A stretch of 11,856 nucleotides of DNA from Burkholderiaceae bacterium (GTDB lineage Bacteria; Pseudomonadota; Gammaproteobacteria; Burkholderiales; Burkholderiaceae): NCBI GenBank assembly GCA_023253905.1, contig JALREG010000101.1, positions 1 through 11,856 on the forward strand, in the 5' to 3' direction. A program made the position numbers and the translations under genes. Every line of letters starts with the position of its first letter. Position 1 is the stretch's first letter. The notes below the pieces were generated by a model. The model had not been told where the DNA came from. It was given only the letters and a program-made list of their open reading frames with translations, and did not search any database. Shown one piece after another: positions 6,230-11,856 of this stretch.

Positions 6230-6853
6230 ATGAAGCGATTGATGATTCTGATCGGAGCCGCGTCCATCGCGGGTTCGGCACTGATGCTCTCTGGCTGCCT
6301 GCCGCTTGCCGCGACCGGACTCGTTGCCGGCGCGCTCGCCGCCAGTGACCGCCGCACCCTTGGCGCGCAAACCGAGGACACCAGCATCGAATTCAAGGCG
6401 GGCTCACGCCTGCGCGATGCCATGCGTTTCCCCGGTGGCATTTCGGTCACGAGTTACAACCGAAGGGTGCTGCTCACCGGTCAGGTAGGTAGCGCCGAAG
6501 ATCGCCGCATGGCCGAGCAGATCGTCTCCAGAATCGATAACGTCCGGTCGGTCGAAAATGCGCTTCAGATTGCCGGACAGCCGGCGCTGACCGCCTCGGC
6601 CTCCGATGCCACGGTGAGCGCGGGCGTCAAGGCGGCCCTTCTCGAGAATTCCGAAACCAAAGCCACGGCAGTCAAGGTGGTGACCGAGTCGGGCGTGGTC
6701 TATCTGATGGGCATTGCGTCGCGCAAGGAGGCCGATCGCGTGGCGCAGGTGGCCAGCCGGGTGCGCGGGGTTCAGAAAGTGGTGGCTGTCTTCGAGATCG
6801 TGAGCGACGAAGAACTCGCTCGAATTCTCAAAGGCCAGAGCGAGTCGCGCTAG
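6230..6853 (+). CDS. dolP: BON-domain outer-membrane lipoprotein DolP (YraP)
   Basis: DolP-type proteins are outer-membrane lipoproteins with two BON domains; in E. coli DolP binds anionic phospholipid, concentrates at division sites and supports envelope integrity. Here 207 residues start with a lipoprotein signal MKRLMILIGAASIAGSALMLSGC, with the lipidated Cys at 23 and Leu following, as expected for outer-membrane sorting. BON1 spans about 50-118 (GISVTSYNRRVLLTGQVGS, then IVSRIDNVRSVENAL). BON2 spans about 125-198 (VSAGVKAALLEN, VVTESGVVYLMGIASRKEAD, VASRVRGVQKVV). The ATG at 6230 is chosen because it starts the signal peptide; longer in-frame readings run back into yraN. The next gene begins 4 bases after the stop. 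Confidence 0.93.
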   Translation: MKRLMILIGAASIAGSALMLSGCLPLAATGLVAGALAASDRRTLGAQTEDTSIEFKAGSRLRDAMRFPGGISVTSYNRRVLLTGQVGSAEDRRMAEQIVSRIDNVRSVENALQIAGQPALTASASDATVSAGVKAALLENSETKATAVKVVTESGVVYLMGIASRKEADRVAQVASRVRGVQKVVAVFEIVSDEELARILKGQSESR

Positions 6854-6857
6854 CGTC

Positions 6858-7841
6858 ATGGCGCTCCCGCCCATTCTGAGCGAGCGCCTCCGCCTGCCGG
6901 TGGTGGCCTCGCCGATGTTCATCATCTCCACCCCTGAACTCGTCATCGCGCAGTGCAAGGCGGGCGTGGTGGGTTCGTTTCCGGCGCTCAATGCGCGGCC
7001 CAAAGAGCAACTCGATGAGTGGCTCACCCAGATTCGCGAGGCGCTCGATGCACACGATCGTGCGCACCCCGATCGGCCGAGCGCACCGTTTGCCGTCAAT
7101 CAGATCGTGCACCGCTCCAACGATCGTCTGGAACACGATCTCGACATGTGTGTGCGGCATCGCGTGCCCATCGTCATCACATCGCTGGGCGCGCGCCCCG
7201 AGGTCAACGATGCGGTCCACAGCTATGGCGGCGTGGTGTTGCATGACATCATCAATAACCGCTTTGCGCGCAAGGCCATCGAAAAAGGCGCTGATGGCCT
7301 GATCGCTGTGGCAGCGGGTGCGGGCGGCCATGCCGGCACGCTGTCGGCGTTTGCCCTGATCCAGGAAATTCGCGAGTGGTTTGACGGGCCGCTATTGCTC
7401 TCGGGCGCTATCGCCAACGGTGCGGCGGTTCTCGCCGCACAGGCGATGGGCGCGGACCTCGCCTACGTGGGATCGGCCTTCATCGCCACCCGCGAGGCCC
7501 GGGCAACCGAGGCCTACAAGCAGGCGATTGTCGAGGGCAGTGCCGAGGACATCGTCTACACCAATCTGTTTACCGGTGTGCACGGCAATTACCTGCGCGC
7601 ATCGGTCGTGGCGGCGGGGCTCGATCCCGAGAACCTGCCGCAGAGCGACCCCAGCGCCATGAACTTCGGCTCCGACCGGCCGGTCAAGGCCTGGAAAGAC
7701 ATCTGGGGAAGCGGTCAGGGCATTGGCGCTGTCAAGGCGGTGCTGAGCACCGGTGAACTGGTAGATCGGCTGGCTCGCGAATATCGGGCAGCGTTTCGCC
7801 AGCTGGACGTGCTTGCGCGGCCGGTGGTGGCGCGCGATTAA
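6858..7841 (+). CDS. Nitronate monooxygenase-like FMN protein
   Basis: This 327-residue TIM-barrel flavoprotein belongs to the nitronate monooxygenase / 2-nitropropane dioxygenase family, which oxidises alkyl nitronates such as propionate-3-nitronate with FMN and O2; many members have other or unknown substrates. It shows the N-terminal PVVASPMFIIS strand-loop (Met20), the AAGAGGHAGT motif with His158 beside the flavin, LLSGAIANGAAVLAAQAMGAD (the phosphate-binding part of the barrel) and YVGSAFIATREA at 203-214. The C-terminal part (VKAWKDIWGSGQGIGAVK) resembles the enoyl-reductase-like branch, so an FMN reductase role is an alternative. It follows dolP by 4 bases and is probably co-transcribed. 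It has no signal peptide and is cytoplasmic. Confidence 0.9.
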   Translation: MALPPILSERLRLPVVASPMFIISTPELVIAQCKAGVVGSFPALNARPKEQLDEWLTQIREALDAHDRAHPDRPSAPFAVNQIVHRSNDRLEHDLDMCVRHRVPIVITSLGARPEVNDAVHSYGGVVLHDIINNRFARKAIEKGADGLIAVAAGAGGHAGTLSAFALIQEIREWFDGPLLLSGAIANGAAVLAAQAMGADLAYVGSAFIATREARATEAYKQAIVEGSAEDIVYTNLFTGVHGNYLRASVVAAGLDPENLPQSDPSAMNFGSDRPVKAWKDIWGSGQGIGAVKAVLSTGELVDRLAREYRAAFRQLDVLARPVVARD

Positions 7842-7854
7842 GTGCGCTATCTAT

Positions 7855-7913
7855 CGCGCCAGGGTCAGTCGCGCAATCAAACCGGCGTCAAGCCCGTGGA
7901 CAGACCCTGCGCG
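7855..7913. terminator. Imperfect inverted repeat between convergent genes
   Basis: CGCGC-c-AGGGTC at 7855-7866 can pair with GACCCTGCGCG at 7903-7913: 11 base pairs with one bulged base and a 36-base loop. It lies in the 86-bp gap between the converging nitronate-monooxygenase and MerR-type genes, where a bidirectional terminator would be expected. No T-run follows on either strand and the loop is long, so this is weak. Confidence 0.25.
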
Positions 7914-7927
7914 GGCACCCTGTCCGA

Positions 7928-8860
7928 TCAGACGCGACGACCACGCCACCGCGCCACCGCAGGCGCAATCTCCGTCAGTTCGCGAAACACCTGAATCCCC
8001 GGTGGCGCCCGACGCGCCAGCGCGGGACTCTGTCCGCCCGCCCAGAGCTCGGTTGCCCTCGGAAGCTTCGCGCGGAGCTCGGCCAGGCCATCAGAGACCG
8101 CATTGACGCCGAGCGATGCAGTAAACGACAGCGCGACGATATCGGCGTTATGTGCCGTGGCGGCGAGCACGATATCCCACACCGGTGTCTGCACGCCGAG
8201 CGACAGACAGCCACAGCCTTCAAGCGACAGGATTGCCTCGACCATGAGCAGCCCCAGGCCGTGGCTTTCGTTGGGGAAGGTGGTGAGCAGGACGCGCGGC
8301 CGATTGCCGGTTCGCGGGATGGTGCTGATCGCGTTACGCAGCACGATCTGCATGGATTCGGTATAGAGATGCTCTTCGAACACCTCGAAGTAGCCGCGCG
8401 CCCAGGCTTCACCCACCATACGGTTGAGGGGCGCAGCCACCTCCACCACAAAGCGGTCGACACCCATGCGGACCGTGGCCTGAGACAGGGCGCCGCGCAG
8501 CCCATCGACGTCATGGGCTTTGGTGAGCTCGATGAAGCGCTGCAGGTCGTCGCGGTCGATGCGCAGATCGCTCGCGCTTCGGGGCGCTTCCATCGACTGC
8601 GCTGCGAGCGCGTGCAACTCCTCAAGCGACAGCGAAATAATCCGGCCCGGGCGGTGACCGCCGTCCATCAGACGCCGGATGACCCGAAGCTTGTCGACCT
8701 GTTCGATCGGGTAGCTGCGCTCGCCGAAGGCGTCTCTCCCTGGGCTGGGAAAGCCATAGCGGCGCTCCCAAACGCGCAGGGTGTCCTTCGCGAGACCCGT
8801 GTCGCGTTCGACCGCGGCAATGCTGAGCGCAATGCCAGATGTAACTGAACGGTCATTCAT
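7928..8860 (-). CDS. MerR-type regulator with B12-binding domain (CarH/LitR family)
   Basis: This 310-residue DNA-binding regulator has a cobalamin sensor domain. Residues about 12-75 are a MerR winged helix (LSIAAVERDTGLAKDTLRVWERRYGFP, SYPIEQVDKLRVIRRLMDGGHRPGRII). Residues about 100-180 are the four-helix cap containing Wx9EH: Trp153, Glu163, His164. Residues about 187-305 are the B12-binding Rossmann domain with ExHxxG (Glu198, His200, Gly203), LSFTASLG and AGG at 274-276. In characterised relatives (Thermus CarH) adenosylcobalamin binding gives a dark tetramer that represses, and light breaks it up. His200 would be the lower cobalt ligand. The residue after Trp153 is Ala, where Thermus CarH has the His that ligates cobalt after photolysis. 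It is divergent from the FAD/DUF1365/CFA operon, its likely target, and probably autoregulates. The family is clear; light sensing is inferred. The ATG at 8860 gives the expected N-terminus. Confidence 0.92.
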   Translation of the reverse strand: MNDRSVTSGIALSIAAVERDTGLAKDTLRVWERRYGFPSPGRDAFGERSYPIEQVDKLRVIRRLMDGGHRPGRIISLSLEELHALAAQSMEAPRSASDLRIDRDDLQRFIELTKAHDVDGLRGALSQATVRMGVDRFVVEVAAPLNRMVGEAWARGYFEVFEEHLYTESMQIVLRNAISTIPRTGNRPRVLLTTFPNESHGLGLLMVEAILSLEGCGCLSLGVQTPVWDIVLAATAHNADIVALSFTASLGVNAVSDGLAELRAKLPRATELWAGGQSPALARRAPPGIQVFRELTEIAPAVARWRGRRV

Positions 8861-8930
8861 GGTCGCCGGCCTTGCGTGCCTGTCCGGTTCTTCGACCGGT
8901 TGTATTGGGGAACATCGGAGCCGGACGGCG

Positions 8931-8949
8931 GTTTTGTCTTGGACAAAAC
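8931..8949. promoter_or_regulatory. Perfect palindromic operator candidate
   Basis: GTTTTGTC-TTG-GACAAAAC is an uninterrupted 8+3+8 inverted repeat, the form expected for a dimeric regulator. It lies about 70 bases upstream of the MerR-type regulator's start and about 207 bases upstream of the FAD gene. The divergent regulator is the obvious candidate to bind it. Identity of the binder is inference. Confidence 0.55.
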
Positions 8950-9030
8950 ACCTCGTCCTCGCAGTGTGGCTCGCATCTTACGCCTGTAGGCTGGCCCTGC
9001 ATAGCCTGTGGGAAATCCCATGGAACCCGC

Positions 9031-9036
9031 TTGACA
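9031..9036 (+). promoter_or_regulatory. Candidate -35 element of the FAD-protein operon
   Basis: This is a consensus TTGACA, about 120 bases before the ATG at 9156. A TGTACTGGACA sequence (9042-9052), sharing 9 of 11 positions with TGTCTTGGACA in the upstream palindrome, begins 6 bases downstream, where a repressor would block polymerase. No good -10 hexamer stands 16-19 bases downstream, so the promoter is tentative. Confidence 0.35.
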
Positions 9037-9058
9037 ACTTCTGTACTGGACACCGTTT

Positions 9059-9073
9059 GGTCATATCATGACC
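9059..9073. promoter_or_regulatory. Second perfect inverted repeat (GGTCAT-ATC-ATGACC)
   Basis: This 6+3+6 inverted repeat is unrelated in sequence to the 8931-8949 palindrome and lies just downstream of the TTGACA element. It could bind a second regulator or form a short hairpin near the 5' end of the operon transcript. Two flanking T-G pairs would extend the hairpin in RNA. Confidence 0.35.
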
Positions 9074-9141
9074 GGCGAGTCACAAAAATAAACTCCTTCT
9101 CAACTTTTTCGGACCCGGTGCTTGCCCACCGCGGTTGCGCC

Positions 9142-9146
9142 AAGGA
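9142..9146 (+). promoter_or_regulatory. Ribosome binding site of the FAD-protein gene
   Basis: AAGGA lies 9 bases before the ATG at 9156 and decides that start over an in-frame TTG at 9135, which would place this site inside the coding sequence. Confidence 0.65.
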
Positions 9147-9155
9147 CACGTCACG

Positions 9156-10442
9156 ATGCGCATAGCGGTCATCGGATCAGGCATTTCCGGGTTGTCGGCG
9201 GCGCTGCGTCTGCAGGCGCAGCACGAGGTCACGCTCTATGAGAGCGACGCGCGTCCGGGTGGTCATGCTCACACCGTCGATGTGTCGCTCGATGGCCTGT
9301 GCGCACCCGTCGATACCGGCTTTCTGGTCTATAACGAACGCACATACCCGCTTTTGATCGCGCTCTTCAAGGAATTGGGCGTGCGCGAGGCACCGACCGA
9401 TATGTCGTTTGCCGCCTCCATCGGACCCCACCGCCTGGAGTGGTGTGGATCCAACATCCGCTCGGTGTTTGCGCAGCCGACCAACCTGTTGCGTCCCGGG
9501 TTCTGGCGGATGCTGCGTGACATCCTGCGCTTTAATCGCGAGGCGACCGCGCTCGCGATCGATGAGCAGGCGCAGGCACGGCTCGATGAGCCACTCGAGC
9601 GCTATCTGGAGCGGCAAGGCTACAGCGCGGAATTCCGCGATGCTTACCTGCTGCCGATGGCTGCGGCGATCTGGTCGTGCTCGACTGAGACCATGACCCG
9701 CTTTCCGCTGGGTAGCTTCGTACGCTTTTTTCATAACCACGGACTGCTTCAGATCGAGGGCCGCCCGCGCTGGATGACAGTGGAGGGCGGCTCGCGGGAA
9801 TACGTCTCGCGAATCATTGCCAAGCTGCGCGATGTTCGGCTGTCCGAACCGGTGGAAGCGGTGACGCGCCGCACAGGAGGCGGTGCTCACCCGGTGACGA
9901 TTCGCTCCGCACGCGCCACGGAACATTTCGATCAGGTGGTGTTTGCCTGCCATAGCGATCAGGCGCTTGCGCTACTTGCTGATCCCAGTGAGGACGAGCG
10001 GGGGGTGCTCACCGCGATCCGCTATCAACCCAATCGCGCGCTTCTCCATACCGATTCCGCACTCATGCCTGCGCGCCGACGCGCCTGGGCGGCCTGGAAC
10101 TATCTGACCGATGGGCGTCCGGGCGCGCCATCGGTGTCGGTCACATACTGGCTGAATCGATTGCAGCCGTTGCCGTTTCGCACGCCCGTTTTTATCAGCC
10201 TGAACCCGCTGAGCGAGCCGGAACCATCAAAGTTGATTCGTGAGATCACCTACGCCCATCCGATCTTCGACCTGGCAGCCGGACGCGCGCAGCGGCGGCT
10301 GCGCGACCTCCAGGGGCGGCAGCAGACCTGGTATGCCGGTGCCTGGACCGGCTACGGGTTTCATGAGGACGGGCTACGGTCGGGCTTTGAAGTCGCGCAG
10401 GCGATTGCCCGGCTCAACGAACCCTTGTCGCGCGCGGCCTGA
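9156..10442 (+). CDS. FAD-dependent amine-oxidase-like protein
   Basis: This 428-residue flavoprotein belongs to the NAD(P)-binding-8/amine-oxidase superfamily, which includes protoporphyrinogen oxidases, carotenoid desaturases and fatty-acid-modifying enzymes. Residues 3-13 hold the dinucleotide motif IAVIGSGISGL, followed by the acidic strand end and GG motif at YESDARPGGHAHT (28-40). The C-terminal FAD segment WYAGAWTGYGFHEDGLRSGFEVAQAIA closes the cofactor site. The middle contains VEGGSREYV and VFACHSDQALALL, typical of this subfamily. No signal peptide was seen. In many proteobacteria this type precedes a DUF1365 gene and a CFA-synthase-like gene, as here, and is thought to act on membrane lipid acyl chains; the reaction is not established from sequence. 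It is first gene of the operon, and the next ATG follows the stop by 10 bases. Confidence 0.9.
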   Translation: MRIAVIGSGISGLSAALRLQAQHEVTLYESDARPGGHAHTVDVSLDGLCAPVDTGFLVYNERTYPLLIALFKELGVREAPTDMSFAASIGPHRLEWCGSNIRSVFAQPTNLLRPGFWRMLRDILRFNREATALAIDEQAQARLDEPLERYLERQGYSAEFRDAYLLPMAAAIWSCSTETMTRFPLGSFVRFFHNHGLLQIEGRPRWMTVEGGSREYVSRIIAKLRDVRLSEPVEAVTRRTGGGAHPVTIRSARATEHFDQVVFACHSDQALALLADPSEDERGVLTAIRYQPNRALLHTDSALMPARRRAWAAWNYLTDGRPGAPSVSVTYWLNRLQPLPFRTPVFISLNPLSEPEPSKLIREITYAHPIFDLAAGRAQRRLRDLQGRQQTWYAGAWTGYGFHEDGLRSGFEVAQAIARLNEPLSRAA

Positions 10443-10452
10443 GCGGGGCGCC

Positions 10453-11229
10453 ATGAGCGAGCCCTTCAAGCAGGTTCAATTTGCTTTTGGCGAGGTTCGC
10501 CATCGACGACTGCGGCCGCGTGAGCATGCGTTTCGCTACCGCGCGTGGTTTGTCCGCGCGCCTCTGGCCGCGCTTGAGGAAGGTGGCGGCAACTGGCTGT
10601 TCGGGATCAACCGTCGGTCTCTCCTGTCGTTACATGCCGTCGATCATGGTGACGGAGGTTCGCCGCGCGCGTGGATCACCCGCTTGCTCGACTCCGCGGG
10701 CCTGCACGCTGATGGTGACATCTGGCTTCACGCGTTTGCGCGGGTCTGTGGCTATGCGTTCAAGCCGGTGAGTTTCTGGTTCTGTCATCGGGCCGATGGC
10801 GCGCTGATCGCCGTGGTCGCTGAAGTGCACAACACATTCGGCGAGCGCCATGTTTACCTGCTCGCCGATGAACAGGCACATCCGCTCAAAGCCGGTGCCG
10901 AGCTTCATGCAGTGAAGGCCTTTCATGTGTCGCCGTTCTGTGCGGTGAAGGGAGGCTATCGTTTCCGCTTCATCAACCGCACCGACCGCGCTGTAGCCAG
11001 AATCGATTACGACGACGGCGACGGTCCGTTACTTCTTACCAGCCTCAGCGGTGTTCTTGAAGAGGCGGGCCGCGCGCAGCGACTTCGCGCGCTGCTCTGT
11101 TTTCCGCTCTTTAGCGCCGGGGTGATCGCCCGCATTCACTGGCACGCGCTTCGACTGTGGTTGGCGCGCGTGCCGTTTCACCGAAAACCCGCCGCGCCCG
11201 ACACTATTCTTACCCGGGGTTCGCCATGA
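10453..11229 (+). CDS. DUF1365 family protein
   Basis: This 258-residue protein of the DUF1365 family has no assigned activity that I know of. It shows family features: FGEVRHRRLRPREHAFRYRAWF near the N-terminus, LHAFARVCGYAFKPVSFWFCHRADG, AVVAEVHNTFGERHVYLL, KAFHVSPFCAVKGGYRFRF and the C-terminal RIHWHALRLWLARVPFHRKP. The many conserved His, Arg and aromatic residues are typical. No signal peptide was found; the C-terminal part (LLCFPLFSAGVIARIHWHALRLWL) is amphipathic/hydrophobic and may associate with the membrane. The ATG at 10453 starts at the family N-terminus; a longer in-frame reading runs back into the FAD gene. The stop overlaps the next ATG (ATGA), so the two are translationally coupled. 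The tight link to a flavoprotein and a CFA-type methyltransferase suggests one lipid-modifying pathway. Confidence 0.92.
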   Translation: MSEPFKQVQFAFGEVRHRRLRPREHAFRYRAWFVRAPLAALEEGGGNWLFGINRRSLLSLHAVDHGDGGSPRAWITRLLDSAGLHADGDIWLHAFARVCGYAFKPVSFWFCHRADGALIAVVAEVHNTFGERHVYLLADEQAHPLKAGAELHAVKAFHVSPFCAVKGGYRFRFINRTDRAVARIDYDDGDGPLLLTSLSGVLEEAGRAQRLRALLCFPLFSAGVIARIHWHALRLWLARVPFHRKPAAPDTILTRGSP

Positions 11230-11856
11230 CCAGCACCGCCACGACGCATTCGTCGAACGCTTCCGAGCCGATCGATCGAGCGACACCCGTAGCCGTACCG
11301 CGCAAGGCGGCCATGATCCTGCGCCTCCTTGAGCGCCTTGAAACCGGGTCGCTCGCGCTCGATCTGCCCGATGGCAGCCGCCGCACAGTTGGCCGCGGTG
11401 AACCCTCGGCGTCAATCAGCGTGAGCGACTGGGCGGTGTTCGAAGACGCGCTGCGCCGCGGCGATGTGGGCTTTGCCGAAGGCTGGATTGACGGCAGGTG
11501 GTCAACCGATTCGTTGTCGCGGCTGTTGTCGCTCTTGGTGATCAACCGACGCGAGCTTGAGTCGGCGATCTATGGCACCTGGTGGGGGCAGCTCTTTGAC
11601 CGCCTGCGGCATCTGCTGCGCGCTAACACCCGTGCCGGATCCCGCCGCAATATTCATGCGCACTATGACCTCGGGAACGCCTTCTATCAGCTGTGGCTCG
11701 ACCCGAGCATGACCTACTCGAGCGGGCTCTTCGAGGGCGACTCCACCCGCTCGCTCGAAGACGCTCAACACGCGAAGAACCGGCGACTGCTCGATGAGCT
11801 CTCGTTGCCTTCCGGCGCGTCGGTGCTCGAGATCGGCTGCGGCTGGGGCGGGTTTG
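11226..11856 (+). CDS. Cyclopropane-fatty-acid-synthase-like SAM methyltransferase, cut by window end
   Basis: The first 210 residues are present; the family has about 380-430. This is the CFA synthase family, which transfers a methyl(ene) group from SAM to the double bond of unsaturated acyl chains in membrane phospholipids. The N-terminal domain (residues about 28-120: AMILRLLERLETGSLAL, DALRRGDVGFAEGWIDGRW) precedes the hallmark NIHAHYDLGNAFYQLWLD at 142-159, MTYSSGLF at 162-169 and SAM motif I VLEIGCGWGGF at 200-210. The cyclopropanation/bicarbonate-site residues lie beyond the window, so classical CFA synthase cannot be separated from the methyltransferase branch that makes methylated or furan fatty-acid precursors. 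The ATG at 11226 overlaps the DUF1365 stop. The ORF stays open to the last base. Confidence 0.93.
   Translation, partial: MTSTATTHSSNASEPIDRATPVAVPRKAAMILRLLERLETGSLALDLPDGSRRTVGRGEPSASISVSDWAVFEDALRRGDVGFAEGWIDGRWSTDSLSRLLSLLVINRRELESAIYGTWWGQLFDRLRHLLRANTRAGSRRNIHAHYDLGNAFYQLWLDPSMTYSSGLFEGDSTRSLEDAQHAKNRRLLDELSLPSGASVLEIGCGWGGF

Larger units (their letters stand above)
8861..9155. promoter_or_regulatory. Divergent control region of the B12-regulator/lipid-module genes
   Basis: This 295-bp gap without a gene separates the MerR-type regulator from the FAD-protein operon. Its right half (about 9029-9110) is visibly AT-richer than the rest of the window. It holds a perfect 8-3-8 inverted repeat at 8931-8949, a TTGACA element at 9031-9036, a degenerate copy of the first repeat's core at 9042-9052, a perfect 6-3-6 inverted repeat at 9059-9073, and a weaker CCGGT/ACCGG pair at 8884-8899. 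No convincing matched -10 was found at normal spacing from TTGACA. Confidence 0.65.

Noticed and set aside
8150..8848. 232-codon plus-strand open frame inside the B12-regulator region
   Set aside because: It is antisense to the MerR/B12-binding gene, whose motifs are complete; the antisense translation resembles no family.
8884..8899. CCGGT/ACCGG inverted repeat near the regulator start
   Set aside because: Only 5 base pairs with a 6-base loop; short GC-rich repeats like this occur by chance here, so it is not listed as a site.
8901..8914. TGT-N8-ACA as a MerR-type half-site pair
   Set aside because: Three-base arms are too short to distinguish from chance, and the spacing does not match the clear palindrome nearby.
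9089..9094. TAAACT as the -10 of the FAD operon promoter
   Set aside because: No acceptable -35 stands 15-19 bases upstream; the TTGACA at 9031 is far too distant.
9177..9953. 258-codon minus-strand frame opposite the FAD gene
   Set aside because: It is a shadow of a well-supported flavoprotein gene, with no own start context or motif.

Overview
The window is GC-rich (about two-thirds G+C by eye), densely packed chromosomal DNA. It most resembles a betaproteobacterium of the order Burkholderiales. The argument is synteny and family content recognised by eye, with no database search: argS followed by a SPOR-domain protein, dsbA and an SDR dehydrogenase is a familiar Burkholderiales order, as is rsmI divergent from yraN with a BON-domain lipoprotein (dolP) downstream. 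No tRNA, rRNA, insertion sequence, phage gene or CRISPR array was seen.

Region 1 (1-4734, plus strand) is a tight co-directional string: the C-terminal part of arginyl-tRNA synthetase (its upstream part is missing or scrambled), a membrane-anchored SPOR protein, the periplasmic thiol oxidase DsbA, an SDR oxidoreductase, and one long ORF that joins a BtuF-like metal/cobalamin-receptor domain to a complete RlpA lipoprotein with its own SPOR domain. Neighbouring genes touch or overlap in most cases, so one transcript is likely. Apart from argS and the SDR, the theme is the periplasm and the division septum.

Region 2 (4690-7841) starts with rsmI on the minus strand, whose 3' end overlaps the RlpA end by 45 bases. 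Across a short divergent gap lie yraN, dolP and a nitronate-monooxygenase-like flavoprotein. The diaA/gmhA-type SIS gene usual between yraN and dolP is absent.

Region 3 (7928-11856) is the most interesting. A minus-strand MerR-type regulator with a C-terminal B12-binding domain (CarH/LitR family, with the Wx9EH motif and an ExHxxG cobalamin motif) is divergent from an operon of an FAD-dependent amine-oxidase-like protein, a DUF1365 protein and a cyclopropane-fatty-acid-synthase-like SAM methyltransferase cut by the window end. The shared 295-bp intergenic region is AT-richer than its surroundings and contains two perfect inverted repeats plus a degenerate copy of the first one's core next to a TTGACA element. 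The natural reading is a B12- and possibly light-controlled membrane-lipid modification module. The regulator appears to lack the histidine that becomes the upper axial cobalt ligand in light-exposed Thermus CarH, so its switching mechanism may differ.
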